From NCBI RefSeq assembly GCF_000176015.1, contig NZ_ACYY01000011.1, forward strand, positions 1 through 64,000: 64,000 bases of DNA. The letters are read 5' to 3'. This DNA is from Rhodobacter ferrooxidans (GTDB lineage: Bacteria; Pseudomonadota; Alphaproteobacteria; Rhodobacterales; Rhodobacteraceae). This document shows positions 18,584 through 27,673 of the stretch, in pieces. A model generated the notes under the pieces. That model saw only the letters and a list, made by a program, of their open reading frames with translations, was not told the origin of the DNA and made no database searches. The position numbers and the translations under genes are program-made. The stretch's first letter is position 1, and every line of letters starts with the position of its first letter.

Positions 18584-19678
18584 ATGGCTTTGCCGGTGCG
18601 GGATCAGTTGAAATACTGGGGCGTCGCTGCTCTGGTGTTTTTCGTGCTGCTCTGGGTGCTGGGCTCGGTGATCCTGCCCTTCGTGCTGGGCGGGGCGGTG
18701 GCGTATTTCCTTGACCCCATCGCCGACCGGTTGCAGCGGCTGGGCCTCAGCCGGGTGGCGGCGACGGCGACGATCTCGATTGCGATGATGCTGATCGTGG
18801 TGCTCTTGGTGCTGGCGGTGATCCCGACGCTGTTCAACCAGTTGACGGCGTTGATCAATTCGGCCCCCGACATCGTGCGCAAGATGCAGGCCTTCCTGAC
18901 CGAGCGCTTCCCCGAATTGAACGACCGCACCTCGACCATCCGCCAGACCCTGCAATCCATCGGTGACACCATCAAGGCGCAGGGCGGGCAACTGGCCAAC
19001 ACGCTGATCGGCTCGGCGCTGGGCGTGGTGAATGCGGTGGTGTTCATCGTGGTGGTGCCGGTGGTGGCGTTCTATCTGCTGCTGGACTGGGACCGCATGG
19101 TGGCGCGGATCGACGCGGTGCTGCCGCGCGACCACGCGCCGGTGGTGCGGCAACTGGCCCGCGATATCGACCGGGTGCTGGCGGCCTTCGTGCGCGGACA
19201 GCTCAGCGTCTGCCTGGCGCTGGGCACGTTCTATTCGGTGGCGCTGATGGCGGCGGGGCTGCAATTCGGGCTGGTGGTGGGGGTGATCGCCGGGGCCATC
19301 ACCTTCATTCCTTATGTCGGGGCGCTGATCGGCGGGATGCTGGCCATTGGCCTCGCGCTGTTCCAGTTCTGGGGCGACTGGGTGTCGATCGGCATCGTCG
19401 GCGGCATCTTCGCGCTGGGGCAGTTTCTGGAAGGCAACGTCATCACGCCGCGCATTGTCGGCAACTCCATCGGGCTGCATCCGGTATGGCTGCTGTTCGC
19501 GCTGTCGGCCTTTGGCAGCCTGTTCGGCTTTGTCGGCATGCTGGTGGCGGTGCCGGTGGCGGCCTCCTTGGGCGTGCTGGCGCGGTTCGCGGTGGCGCAA
19601 TATCAGGAAAGCCTGCTGTTCACCGGGCTGGCCGGCAAAACCGCCGAAAAGCCGCCCGAGGACGGCGACGCCGCGTGA
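18584..19678 (+). CDS. AI-2E/PerM-family membrane transporter
   Basis: About 364 residues from the ATG at 18584 (MALPVRDQLKYWG), which has GGAG 7 bases upstream; an in-frame ATG 18 bases earlier has no such site. Eight or so membrane helices: two at the start, one pair at about 60-80, and a cluster after 150; GAITFIPYVGALIGG and the late GNSIGLHPVWLLFALSAFG are the family's signature. Substrates in this family range from autoinducer-2 to Na+ and others; none can be inferred here. The stop overlaps the hdaA start (GTGA). Confidence 0.88.
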   Translation: MALPVRDQLKYWGVAALVFFVLLWVLGSVILPFVLGGAVAYFLDPIADRLQRLGLSRVAATATISIAMMLIVVLLVLAVIPTLFNQLTALINSAPDIVRKMQAFLTERFPELNDRTSTIRQTLQSIGDTIKAQGGQLANTLIGSALGVVNAVVFIVVVPVVAFYLLLDWDRMVARIDAVLPRDHAPVVRQLARDIDRVLAAFVRGQLSVCLALGTFYSVALMAAGLQFGLVVGVIAGAITFIPYVGALIGGMLAIGLALFQFWGDWVSIGIVGGIFALGQFLEGNVITPRIVGNSIGLHPVWLLFALSAFGSLFGFVGMLVAVPVAASLGVLARFAVAQYQESLLFTGLAGKTAEKPPEDGDAA

Positions 19679-20379
19679 GCGGCCAGTTGGCCTTTGACCT
19701 GCCGACCTCCGAGGCGTTGGGGCGGGCGGATTTCTGTGTCTCGCCAGCCAATGCGCTGGCTTTGGCGGCGCTGGATGGCTGGCGCGACTGGCCGGGGGGC
19801 AAGATGCTGCTGGTGGGGCCTGCGGGGGCGGGCAAGACGCATCTGGCGCATATCTGGGCCAGCGATGCCGGGGCTGGGCTGATCGCGGGCAGCGCACTGG
19901 CCGGGGCCGACCTGCCAGCGCTTGCGCAAACCGCGCTCTGCGTCGAGGATGCGGAAAGCGTGGCAGGCAACCCTGCCGCTGAAGCCGCCCTGTTCCATCT
20001 GCACAATCTGGCGGCCGAGCGGGGGATGCCACTGCTGTTGACCGCCGCCACCCCGCCGCGCGACTGGGGCCTTGGCCTGCCCGATCTGGCCAGCCGGATG
20101 CAGGCCACGCCGCTGACCAGGCTGGATGCCCCCGACGACGCGCTGCTGTCGGCGCTGCTGGTCAAGCTGTTTGCCGACCGCCAGATCAGCGTGCCGCCCA
20201 ACCTGATCCCGTATCTGGTCAGCCGGATGGACCGCTCTTTCGCTGCCGCCCGGGCGCTGGTGGCGGCGCTGGATGCCCGGGCATTGGCGCTGGGGCGGCC
20301 GATTACCCGCCAACTGGCCGCCGATGTTATCGACAGGCCCGACGACTCGGCGGATACTGTCATTCCAACGTCACAATAA
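19675..20379 (+). CDS. hdaA: DnaA regulatory inactivator HdaA (AAA+ DnaA homologue)
   Basis: 234 residues with a GTG start overlapping the upstream stop as GTGA. Starts VSGQLAFDLPTSEALGRADF, which carries a QLAFDLP clamp-binding-like peptide as in Hda. Walker A is GPAGAGKTHLAH at about 43-54; the sensor/lid part resembles DnaA domain III, and DnaA's DNA-binding domain is absent. In alphaproteobacteria HdaA with the sliding clamp stimulates DnaA-ATP hydrolysis and limits initiation. Its position just before ppk is common in Rhodobacteraceae. Confidence 0.88.
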   Translation: MSGQLAFDLPTSEALGRADFCVSPANALALAALDGWRDWPGGKMLLVGPAGAGKTHLAHIWASDAGAGLIAGSALAGADLPALAQTALCVEDAESVAGNPAAEAALFHLHNLAAERGMPLLLTAATPPRDWGLGLPDLASRMQATPLTRLDAPDDALLSALLVKLFADRQISVPPNLIPYLVSRMDRSFAAARALVAALDARALALGRPITRQLAADVIDRPDDSADTVIPTSQ

Positions 20380-20397
20380 TCACCGAAAACCGCAGGC

Positions 20398-22584
20398 ATG
20401 ACCCAGGCAGATTTCCTCAAGGCCCCGTTTCCCGATCCGGTTGCACTGGACGCCCACGAAACCACCGGCCCGCACCGCTTTTTCAACCGCGAGCTCAGCT
20501 GGCTGGCCTTCAACTGGCGGGTGCTGGACGAGGCCTCGAACCCCGCGGTGCCGCTGCTGGAGCGGCTGCGGTTCCTGTCGATCTCGGCCACCAACCTCGA
20601 CGAGTTCTACACCGTGCGGGTGGCGGGGCTGCGCGCGCTGGTGCGCAACGGCAATGCGGCGCCTTCCGAGGATGGCCGCAGCCCGGCGGAGCAGTTGAAC
20701 CTGATCAACGAAGACGCCCGCAAGCTGATGAAAATGCAGCAGATCGTCTTCAAGAAGCTGAAGCGCGAGATGGAAGGCCGCGGCATCAGCCTGCTGACCC
20801 GCTCCAAGCTGACCGCCAGCGACCTCAAGCATCTGGAGGCGCATTTCCTGCACAAGGTGTTCCCGGTGCTGTCGCCGCTGGCGATCGACCCCGCGCACCC
20901 CTTCCCGTTCATCCCCAACACCGGCTTCTGCCTGGGGCTGGAACTGGAGCGGATCACCGACCGCCGCCCGCTGCTGGCGCTGCTGCCGATCCCGCAGCAG
21001 ATTGCCCGCTTTGTGGCGCTGCCTGCGAAACACGGCGAGCACCGGTTCCTGCCGCTGGAAGAACTGCTGCTGCTGCATCTGAACATGCTGTTCCCCGGCT
21101 ATACCGACCGCGGCCATTGCACCTTCCGAGTGCTGCGCGACAGCGATCTGGAGGTCGAGGACGAGGCCGAAGATCTGGTGCGCGAATTCGAGACCGCGCT
21201 GAAGCGTCGCCGCCGTGGCGAGGTGATCCGCATGAAGATCAGCTCTGGCGCGCCGGACGAATTGCGCAGCCTGATCATGGAAGAACTCGGCGTGACCGAG
21301 GAAGAAGTGGTGCAGGTGCGCGGCCTGCTGGGCATTTCCGACCTGAAGGAGATGGTGATCAGCAGCCGCGGCGATCTGCTGTGGCCACCCTTCCAGCCCC
21401 GCGTGCCCGAACGGGTGCTGGACAATGACGGCGACATGTTCGCCGCCATCAAGCAGAAGGACATGCTGCTGCATCACCCCTATGAGACCTTCGACATGGT
21501 GATCCGGTTTCTGGAACAGGCGGCGCGCGACCCGCATGTGCTGGCGATCAAGCAGACGCTTTACCGCACCAGCCATGACAGCCCGGTGGTGGCGGCGCTG
21601 TGCGAAGCCGCCGAGGCCGGGAAATCCGTCACCGCCCTGGTGGAGTTGAAAGCCCGGTTCGACGAGGCCGCCAACATCCGCCAAAGCCGCCGGCTGGAAC
21701 GGTCTGGCGCGCATGTGGTTTACGGCTTTATCCACTACAAGACCCACGCCAAGATCAGCACCGTGGTGCGGCGCGAGGGCGACAATCTGGTGACCTACAC
21801 CCATTACGGCACCGGCAATTACCACCCGATCACCGCCCGCATCTATACCGACCTCAGCTTTTTCACCTGCGACCCGGCGCTCGGGCGTGATGCCACCAAG
21901 GTGTTCAACTACCTGTCGGGCTATGTGCAGCCCGAGGGGCTGGAAAATCTGGCCATCGCCCCGATCAACCTGAAATCGCGGCTGCTGGAACTGATCGCCG
22001 CCGAGGCCGCCCATGCCCGCGCCGGACGCCCCGGCGAGATCTGGATCAAGGTCAACAGCCTGATCGAACCCGACGTGATCGACGCGCTTTACGCGGCCTC
22101 TGGCGATGGTGTGAAGATCAGCCTGATCGTGCGCGGCATCTGCGGCCTGCGTCCCGGCATCAAGGGCCTGTCGGAAAACATCCGGGTGAAATCGGTGGTG
22201 GGGCGGTTTCTGGAACATTCCCGCATCGTCTGTTTCGGCAATGGCCACGGCCTGCCGTCGCCGCAGGCGCGGGTGTTCCTGTCTTCGGCCGACTGGATGG
22301 GCCGCAACCTGACCCGCCGGGTGGAAACCCTGGTCGAGGCGCACAACCCCACCGTCAAGAACCAGATCGTCAGCCAGATCATGGCCGCCAACCTGGCGGA
22401 CGAGGCGCAAAGCTGGGTGCTGCAACCCAACGGGCGCTACGAGCGGCAACTGGCCTGCGGCGATGGCGAATTGTTCTCGTGCCACAACTTTTTCATGGAA
22501 AATCCGTCGCTTTCGGGGCGTGGCACGGCGGGTGCCAAGGATGTGCCACGGCTGGCCCACCCGCAAAACACCCCCTCCACTTAA
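20398..22584 (+). CDS. ppk1: Polyphosphate kinase 1
   Basis: 728 residues, full PPK1 length. N-terminal FFNRELSWLAFNWRVLDEA; phospholipase-D-like head and C domains hold the two phosphorylation histidines, His450 in YKTHAKISTV and His607 in RFLEHSRIVCF. It reversibly makes inorganic polyphosphate from ATP. Located 18 bases after hdaA and just before ppx, so synthesis and breakdown of polyphosphate are co-transcribed. Confidence 0.97.
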   Translation: MTQADFLKAPFPDPVALDAHETTGPHRFFNRELSWLAFNWRVLDEASNPAVPLLERLRFLSISATNLDEFYTVRVAGLRALVRNGNAAPSEDGRSPAEQLNLINEDARKLMKMQQIVFKKLKREMEGRGISLLTRSKLTASDLKHLEAHFLHKVFPVLSPLAIDPAHPFPFIPNTGFCLGLELERITDRRPLLALLPIPQQIARFVALPAKHGEHRFLPLEELLLLHLNMLFPGYTDRGHCTFRVLRDSDLEVEDEAEDLVREFETALKRRRRGEVIRMKISSGAPDELRSLIMEELGVTEEEVVQVRGLLGISDLKEMVISSRGDLLWPPFQPRVPERVLDNDGDMFAAIKQKDMLLHHPYETFDMVIRFLEQAARDPHVLAIKQTLYRTSHDSPVVAALCEAAEAGKSVTALVELKARFDEAANIRQSRRLERSGAHVVYGFIHYKTHAKISTVVRREGDNLVTYTHYGTGNYHPITARIYTDLSFFTCDPALGRDATKVFNYLSGYVQPEGLENLAIAPINLKSRLLELIAAEAAHARAGRPGEIWIKVNSLIEPDVIDALYAASGDGVKISLIVRGICGLRPGIKGLSENIRVKSVVGRFLEHSRIVCFGNGHGLPSPQARVFLSSADWMGRNLTRRVETLVEAHNPTVKNQIVSQIMAANLADEAQSWVLQPNGRYERQLACGDGELFSCHNFFMENPSLSGRGTAGAKDVPRLAHPQNTPST

Positions 22585-22653
22585 GCGGAATCGTTGACCC
22601 CCGCGCTGTCCGGCGGCATGGTCCGGGCGACCCGTGATAACCGGAGGACCTTG

Positions 22654-24207
22654 ATGTCCGATACCGCAGACATGTCTCATCCCGCGCTGGAAACCGGTGG
22701 CCCGTTCGGGCGGCCGTTGTTCGAAGACCCTTCCGCCCGGGCGCTCAGCCGGGTCGGCGTGGTCGATGTGGGCTCCAACTCGGTGCGGATGGTGGTGTTC
22801 GACGGCGCCGCGCGATCCCCTGCCTATTTCTACAACGAAAAGGTGATGGCGGGCTTGGGGCAAGGGCTGGCGGAAACCGGCATGCTGAACCCGCGGGGCC
22901 GCGAACGCGCGCTGGTGGCGCTGAAACGCTTTGCCCTGCTGGCCGAGGCGATGGGCATCTCGCCCCTGACCGTGGTGGCCACGGCGGCGGTGCGCGAGGC
23001 CAAGGATGGGCCGGAGTTTCAGGCGCAGGTGCTGGCGGAAACCGGGCTGAAGATCTGGGTGATCGACGGCGCCGAAGAAGCGCGGCTGTCGGCGCAGGGC
23101 GTGCTGCTGGGCTGGCCCGAGGCCCGCGGCATCGTCTGCGACATCGGCGGCAACTCGATGGAACTGGCGCGGATCGCTGATGGCAAGGTGGGCAAGCGCG
23201 CCACCACGCCGCTGGGGCCGTTCCGGTTGCAACTGATCGCGCCGAACAAGCGCGCGGCCCACATCGCCCGCTATCTGACCGAATTGCGCGACCTGCTGAA
23301 ATCCGAAGGCGAGCGGATCTATCTGGTTGGCGGCTCGTGGCGGGTGATCGCGCGGCTGGACATGGAGCGGCGCAATTACCCGCTGACCGTGCTGCACGAA
23401 TACCGCATGCAGCCGCGCGGGCTGATCGACACGCTGGACTGGATCGCGGCCAGTGATCTGGCCTTGCTGCGCGCCCGCACCGGCACTGGCGCCGAGCGAA
23501 TGGAACTGGTGCCGCTGGCCTGCGAAGTGCTGCGCGAGGTGGTGCGGGTGTTCAAACCCTCCGAGATCGACATCTCGGCCTACGGCATCCGCGAGGGGCT
23601 GCTGTATGAACAGATGCCCGCCAAGCTGCGCGCCCGCGACCCGCTGATCGAGGCCGCCCGGATGTCCGAGGCAACGCAGGCGCGGATACCGGGCTTTGGC
23701 AAGAAGCTTTTCGAATTTCTTGAGCCGCTGTTCCCCAGCGTGCCGCCGTCGCGGGTGCGGCTGATCAAGGCGGCGTGTCTTTTGCACGACACCACCTGGC
23801 GCGCCCACCCCGACTACCGCGCCGAGGCCTGTTTCGACAACGCCACCCGTGCCAACCTTGGCGGGCTTGACCATCCGGGCCGGGTGTTTCTGGGGCTATC
23901 GTTGCTGCACCGCTACAAGAACAGCCGCGCCGGCTCGCGGATGGAACCGCTGTTCCGACTGCTGACCGAGGACGAGATTCAGGACGCCGAAGTGCTGGGC
24001 AAGGCGATGCGGTTCGGCGCGATGTTCTCGATCGCCGATCCGGCTTCGGCCGGGTCGTTGCACTGGCTGGCGAAAAAGCGGGTGCTGGAGTTGCGGCTGA
24101 CCCCGCGGGGGCGTGGCTTGCTGGGCGAGGTGGCGGTGGCGCGGTTCAACGCGCTGGCGCTGTCGATGAAGGCCAAGGGCGTGATCCTTGACGCCAAGGC
24201 CGGCTGA
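22654..24207 (+). CDS. ppx: Exopolyphosphatase / Ppx-GppA phosphatase
   Basis: 517 residues from the ATG at 22654, which has GGAGG 8 bases upstream; the frame is open to 22594 but lacks a comparable site. Actin-like ATPase-fold motifs: GVVDVGSNSVRMVVFD (phosphate 1 loop) and CDIGGNSMELARI (phosphate 2 loop). The C-terminal half resembles an HD-like helical domain. It degrades polyphosphate or pppGpp. It overlaps the next gene by one base (TGATG). Confidence 0.94.
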   Translation: MSDTADMSHPALETGGPFGRPLFEDPSARALSRVGVVDVGSNSVRMVVFDGAARSPAYFYNEKVMAGLGQGLAETGMLNPRGRERALVALKRFALLAEAMGISPLTVVATAAVREAKDGPEFQAQVLAETGLKIWVIDGAEEARLSAQGVLLGWPEARGIVCDIGGNSMELARIADGKVGKRATTPLGPFRLQLIAPNKRAAHIARYLTELRDLLKSEGERIYLVGGSWRVIARLDMERRNYPLTVLHEYRMQPRGLIDTLDWIAASDLALLRARTGTGAERMELVPLACEVLREVVRVFKPSEIDISAYGIREGLLYEQMPAKLRARDPLIEAARMSEATQARIPGFGKKLFEFLEPLFPSVPPSRVRLIKAACLLHDTTWRAHPDYRAEACFDNATRANLGGLDHPGRVFLGLSLLHRYKNSRAGSRMEPLFRLLTEDEIQDAEVLGKAMRFGAMFSIADPASAGSLHWLAKKRVLELRLTPRGRGLLGEVAVARFNALALSMKAKGVILDAKAG

Positions 24208-24821
24208 TGCTGGCGCTGGACCATCTGGCGGTGTCGGCGGGCACGCTGGCCGAAGGCGTGGCGGCGGTGGAGGATGCCTTGGGCGTGGCGCTGGCGGGGG
24301 GTGGCGTGCATCCGCATATGGCCACCCATAACCGGCTGCTGGGGATGGGCGATCTTTACCTTGAGGTGATCGCCGCCGACCCCGCCGCCCCTGCCCCGGC
24401 CTGGCCGCGCTGGTTCGATCTGGACCATTTCAGCGGCCCGCCACGGCTGACCAACTGGGTGGCGCGCTGCGACGATCTGGCGGCGGCGGTGGCGGCAAGC
24501 CCGGAGGGCGTGGGGGTGCCGGTTCAGCTTTCGCGCGGCGATTACCGCTGGCAGATGGCGGTGCCCGCCGATGGTTGTTTGCCGTTTGACGGGTGTTTCC
24601 CGGCGCTGATCCGGTGGCAGGGGGCGGCGCATCCGGCGCAAGCGCTGCCCGATGTGGGGGTGCGGCTGATCCGGCTGGAGGTGGCGCATCCGCAAGCGGA
24701 TGCGTTGGCCGCCCTTCTGGCAGGGCGGCTGGCCGACCCGCGGCTGGTGATCGTGCCGGGGCCGCAAAAGGCGCTGCGCGCCAGCTTTGCCACCCCGCAC
24801 GGGCTGCGGTGGTTGCAATGA
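24207..24821 (+). CDS. VOC/glyoxalase-like domain protein
   Basis: 204 residues. Begins LALDHLAVSAGTLAEGV, the opening beta-strand of vicinal-oxygen-chelate domains; HNRLLGMGDLYLEVIAADP is a typical second strand pair, giving a glyoxalase-like (PF13468-type) fold. Possible metal ligands are His in LDHLAV and Glu in YLEVIA. Substrate unknown. The gene is translationally coupled on both sides (1-base overlap with ppx, 4-base overlap with the acetyltransferase). Confidence 0.75.
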   Translation: MLALDHLAVSAGTLAEGVAAVEDALGVALAGGGVHPHMATHNRLLGMGDLYLEVIAADPAAPAPAWPRWFDLDHFSGPPRLTNWVARCDDLAAAVAASPEGVGVPVQLSRGDYRWQMAVPADGCLPFDGCFPALIRWQGAAHPAQALPDVGVRLIRLEVAHPQADALAALLAGRLADPRLVIVPGPQKALRASFATPHGLRWLQ

Positions 24822-25306
24822 TCAGGGCTGCGGTAGCGGCTGATCTGCCCGCGATCCTGGGGTTCTGGAACCCGCTGATCCGCGATACTCTGGTCACCTT
24901 CAGCTCGGCGCAGAAGTCCTTGGCCGACATGCAGAAAATGCTGGACGACAAGGCCGCCGAGGGCCGGGCCTTTCTGGTGGCCGAAGCGGCGGGCGCGGTG
25001 GTGGGCTTTTGCAGCTACGGCCAGTTTCGCGCCGGAAACGGCTACGCGCACACCATGGAACACACCATCATTCTGGACCCTGTCGCGCATGGCCGTGGCC
25101 TTGGCCGGGCGCTGCTGACCGGCATCGAGGCCGACGCCCGCACCAAGGGCGCCCATTCGATCCTCGCCGGGGTCAGTGGCGGCAACCCCGAAAGCCGGGC
25201 GTTTCATGCCGCCATGGGTTACGGCGACCCGATCATCGTGCCACAGGCGGGGTGGAAGTTCGGCCGCTGGTGGGACTTGTGGCTGATGCAGAAAATCCTC
25301 TCCTGA
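24818..25306 (+). CDS. GNAT N-acetyltransferase (phosphinothricin/methionine-sulfone acetyltransferase-like)
   Basis: 162 residues from the ATG at 24818, overlapping the VOC gene stop as ATGA. Acetyl-CoA loop VAHGRGLGRALL (R/Q-x-x-G-x-G/A pattern); the ending SRAFHAAMGYGD...GWKFGRWWDLWLMQK is characteristic of the Pat/Bar/MnaT subgroup, which acetylates amino groups of glutamate-analogue amino acids. The natural substrate is probably an amino acid or its derivative. Longer upstream frames fall within the VOC gene. Confidence 0.85.
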   Translation: MIRAAVAADLPAILGFWNPLIRDTLVTFSSAQKSLADMQKMLDDKAAEGRAFLVAEAAGAVVGFCSYGQFRAGNGYAHTMEHTIILDPVAHGRGLGRALLTGIEADARTKGAHSILAGVSGGNPESRAFHAAMGYGDPIIVPQAGWKFGRWWDLWLMQKILS

Positions 25307-25337
25307 CAGCGGCTTGCCGGGGGGCTATGCTGGGCCC

Positions 25338-26021
25338 ATGTCGATCTGGAACCGCATCACCGCCGCCCTGTCCGCGCTTGCCGCGGGCGAACCGCTTTCG
25401 GCGGTGTTCGACCATCTGCGCAGCCCGCCCGAACGCTCGGTCGGCTTCACCATCGCCATCATCGCGTTGGGGGCCAAGATGGCCAAGGCCGACGGCACGG
25501 TGACGCGCGACGAGGTGGCGGCGTTCCGGCAGATTTTCGTGGTGCCGAAGGAGGACGAGGCCGCCGCCGCCCGGGTGTTCAATCTGGCGCGGCAGGATGT
25601 GGCGGGGTTTGACGCCTACGCCGGCAAGATCGCGTCGATGTTTGCCCGCGAACCCGGTGTGCTGCTGGATTTGCTGGAGGGCCTCTTTCAGATCTCGCTG
25701 GCGGATGGGCATTTCCACCCGCAGGAGGACCGCTTTCTGGCCGAGGTGGCACGGATTTTCGGCGTGGGTGACCGGGCGTTCCGGGCGCTGCGGGCGCGCT
25801 TTGTGCAGGATGCGCCGCGCGACCCCTGGGATGTGCTGGGCCTGCCGCATGGTGCCAGCCTGGATGACGCCCGCGCGGCCTGGAAACAGGCGGTGCGCGA
25901 TTGCCACCCTGACCGGATGATCGCCCGCGGCGTGCCGCCCGAGGCGGTGCAACTGGCCACCCGCCGCCTGCTCGCCATCAACGCCGCCTGGGCCGAGATC
26001 AGCGGCGCAAAGGTGGCGTGA
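25338..26021 (+). CDS. DjlA-like co-chaperone: TerB domain plus C-terminal J domain
   Basis: 227 residues from the ATG at 25338. Residues about 40-155 form a TerB-like all-helical domain (ALGAKMAKADGTVTRDEVAAF and a second acidic pair ISLADGHFHPQEDRFL). The last 65 residues form a J domain with DPWDVLGLPHGASLDDARAAW and an intact HPD in CHPDRM. Unlike E. coli DjlA there is no clear N-terminal membrane segment, so it is probably cytosolic. It would stimulate DnaK. The stop overlaps the next start by one base. Confidence 0.85.
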   Translation: MSIWNRITAALSALAAGEPLSAVFDHLRSPPERSVGFTIAIIALGAKMAKADGTVTRDEVAAFRQIFVVPKEDEAAAARVFNLARQDVAGFDAYAGKIASMFAREPGVLLDLLEGLFQISLADGHFHPQEDRFLAEVARIFGVGDRAFRALRARFVQDAPRDPWDVLGLPHGASLDDARAAWKQAVRDCHPDRMIARGVPPEAVQLATRRLLAINAAWAEISGAKVA

Positions 26022-27082
26022 TGGACACCGCCGCCCCCGCCCCGCAACGGCTGCGCATCGCCACCTACAATGTCGAATGGTTCAACGGCCTCTTTGACAA
26101 CCACGGGCATCTGCTGGAGGATGCCGAGCCCTCGGCCCGCTATCAGGTCACGCGCGGCGAGCAACTGACTGCCATTGCCATCGTGATGACGGCGATGGAT
26201 GCCGATGCGGTGATGGTGATCGAGGCGCCCGATACCAACGGCAAACGCAGTTCGGTGAAGGCGCTGGAACGCTTTGCCGCCCACTATGGCTTGCGCACCA
26301 GCCGCGCCGTGACCGGCTTTCCCAGCGAGACCGAGCAGGAGATCACCCTGCTTTATGACCCCGCGCGGCTGACCCCCCGGCATGATCCGATGGGCGAGCC
26401 GCCGGGGCATAATCCGGTGACCGACGAGCCGCGCTTCGACGGGGTGTTCCGCTATGATCTGGACACCGATGCGACCCCCGAAACCATCCGGTTTTCCAAG
26501 CCGCCGCTGGAACTGGCGGTGACGCTGGCGAATGGCCGGGCGCTGCGGCTGATCGGGGTGCATATCAAGTCGAAATCGCCCTATGGCGCGCGGGGCGAGG
26601 CGGCGATCACCCGTCTGGCCATTGAAAACCGCCGCAAGCAACTGGCGCAATGCGTCTGGCTGCGCCGCAGGGTCGAGGGGCATCTGGGTGCTGGCGAAAG
26701 CCTGATCGTGCTGGGTGATTTCAACGACGGGCCGGGGCTGGACGAGTATGAACGGCTGTTCGGCCATTCCGGCATCGAGGTGGTTTTGGGCCATGATGCC
26801 GACCCGGCACTGCAGCTTTACGACCCGCATGCGCGGATGGCGCTGACGCAGCGCATGGGCATGGCCGCCACCACCGCGCGGTTCTATCTGGCGCCGCAAA
26901 AGCGCTATTTCGAGGCTTTGCTGGATTTCATCATGGTCTCGCCCGATCTGGTGGCGGCGGGGCCGGACTGGCGGATCTGGCATCCGCTGAACGATCCGGG
27001 CTGTCTGAAGGTGCCGGAATTGCGCGAGGCGCTGCTGGCGGCGTCGGATCATTTTCCGGTGACGCTGGATTTACCGCTGTGA
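26021..27082 (+). CDS. Endonuclease/exonuclease/phosphatase-family protein
   Basis: 353 residues from the ATG at 26021 (a GTG lies one codon earlier). Motifs of the EEP fold: IATYNVEWFNGLF at the N-terminus, DADAVMVIEAPDTN (catalytic Glu), VHIKSKSP, VLGDFNDGPG and the final SDHFPVTLDLP. Metal-dependent phosphodiesterase; could act on nucleic acids, phospholipids or phosphoinositide-like substrates. No signal peptide, so likely cytosolic. Last overlapping gene of the run that starts at the PerM-like gene. Confidence 0.85.
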   Translation: MDTAAPAPQRLRIATYNVEWFNGLFDNHGHLLEDAEPSARYQVTRGEQLTAIAIVMTAMDADAVMVIEAPDTNGKRSSVKALERFAAHYGLRTSRAVTGFPSETEQEITLLYDPARLTPRHDPMGEPPGHNPVTDEPRFDGVFRYDLDTDATPETIRFSKPPLELAVTLANGRALRLIGVHIKSKSPYGARGEAAITRLAIENRRKQLAQCVWLRRRVEGHLGAGESLIVLGDFNDGPGLDEYERLFGHSGIEVVLGHDADPALQLYDPHARMALTQRMGMAATTARFYLAPQKRYFEALLDFIMVSPDLVAAGPDWRIWHPLNDPGCLKVPELREALLAASDHFPVTLDLPL

Positions 27083-27119
27083 TCTGGAAATTTCGCGCGG
27101 GATCGACTATGTTGGTAGG

Positions 27120-27458
27120 ATGAAAGCCCTGTTGGCCCCTGTTGTGCTGTGCCTGTGCCTGACCCCGGTCTGGGCGCAGCAGGTTGAACCAGCGCCGAAG
27201 GCCGACGAGGGCTTCAGTCTGATGGAGGAAGGCGCCAAGCTGTTGTTCCGCGGTCTGATGGACGAGATGGAACCGGCGCTGGACGACATGGCGAAGGCCA
27301 TGGCCGAGGCCGAGCCGGTGATGCGCGAGATGTTGCGACTGATGGGCGATATCCGCAATTACCATGCGCCGGAGATGCAGCCGAATGGCGATATTCTGAT
27401 CCGCCGCAAGACGCCTGCGGAACTGGCAATGCCGGACGGGCCGGAGATCGAGCTTTAA
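27120..27458 (+). CDS. Small exported acidic protein, unknown function
   Basis: 112 residues with a clear signal peptide (about 1-19, ending VWAQQ). The mature part is acidic and helical, rich in Met/Glu (MDEMEPALDDMAKAMAEAE), with a more ordered end (RNYHAPEMQPNGDILIRRK). Similar short periplasmic proteins are common in Rhodobacteraceae but I know no function. 37 bases after the EEP gene and followed by a hairpin element. Confidence 0.7.
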   Translation: MKALLAPVVLCLCLTPVWAQQVEPAPKADEGFSLMEEGAKLLFRGLMDEMEPALDDMAKAMAEAEPVMREMLRLMGDIRNYHAPEMQPNGDILIRRKTPAELAMPDGPEIEL

Positions 27459-27523
27459 TCTTTTGTTTTTTCGCGTGTCGGGCGGCAAAACCGGTGTCCA
27501 CTTTTGCCTGACACGCTTCAAGG

Positions 27524-27663
27524 CCGAAAATCCTTGAAGAAAGGATTTTCGGGGGGCTGTCTGCCCCCCGTGCCGCCCCGGGAGGGGCGTTCGCCGCTGA
27601 AATCCTTCCACTGGAAGGATTTCCGGGCGCGGCTCACCCCGAGGATATTTTTGCAAAGGTGAA
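27524..27663. repeat. Four-hairpin intergenic element, copy 1 (shares design with 61605-61719)
   Basis: Between the convergent small exported gene and methylmalonyl-CoA mutase gene. Hairpin 0: 27525-27551 (CGAAAATCCTT/AAGGATTTTCG). Hairpin 1: 27551-27569 (GGGGGGC-TGTCT-GCCCCCC). Hairpin 2: 27574-27589 (CGCCCC/GGGGCG). Hairpin 3: 27599-27623, 11-bp stem, loop ACT. It ends in a fixed tail containing CACCCCGAGGATATTT and GCAAAGGTGAA. Copy 2 near 61.6 kb has hairpins 1-3 and the tail. Confidence 0.8.
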
Positions 27664-27673
27664 GCCCGAAGGC

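Noticed and set aside
20380-23874. 1164-codon open frame on the minus strand opposite ppk and ppx
   Set aside because: Shadow frame caused by high GC; His/Arg/Gln-rich low-complexity translation without domains, while the plus strand has intact PPK1 and Ppx.
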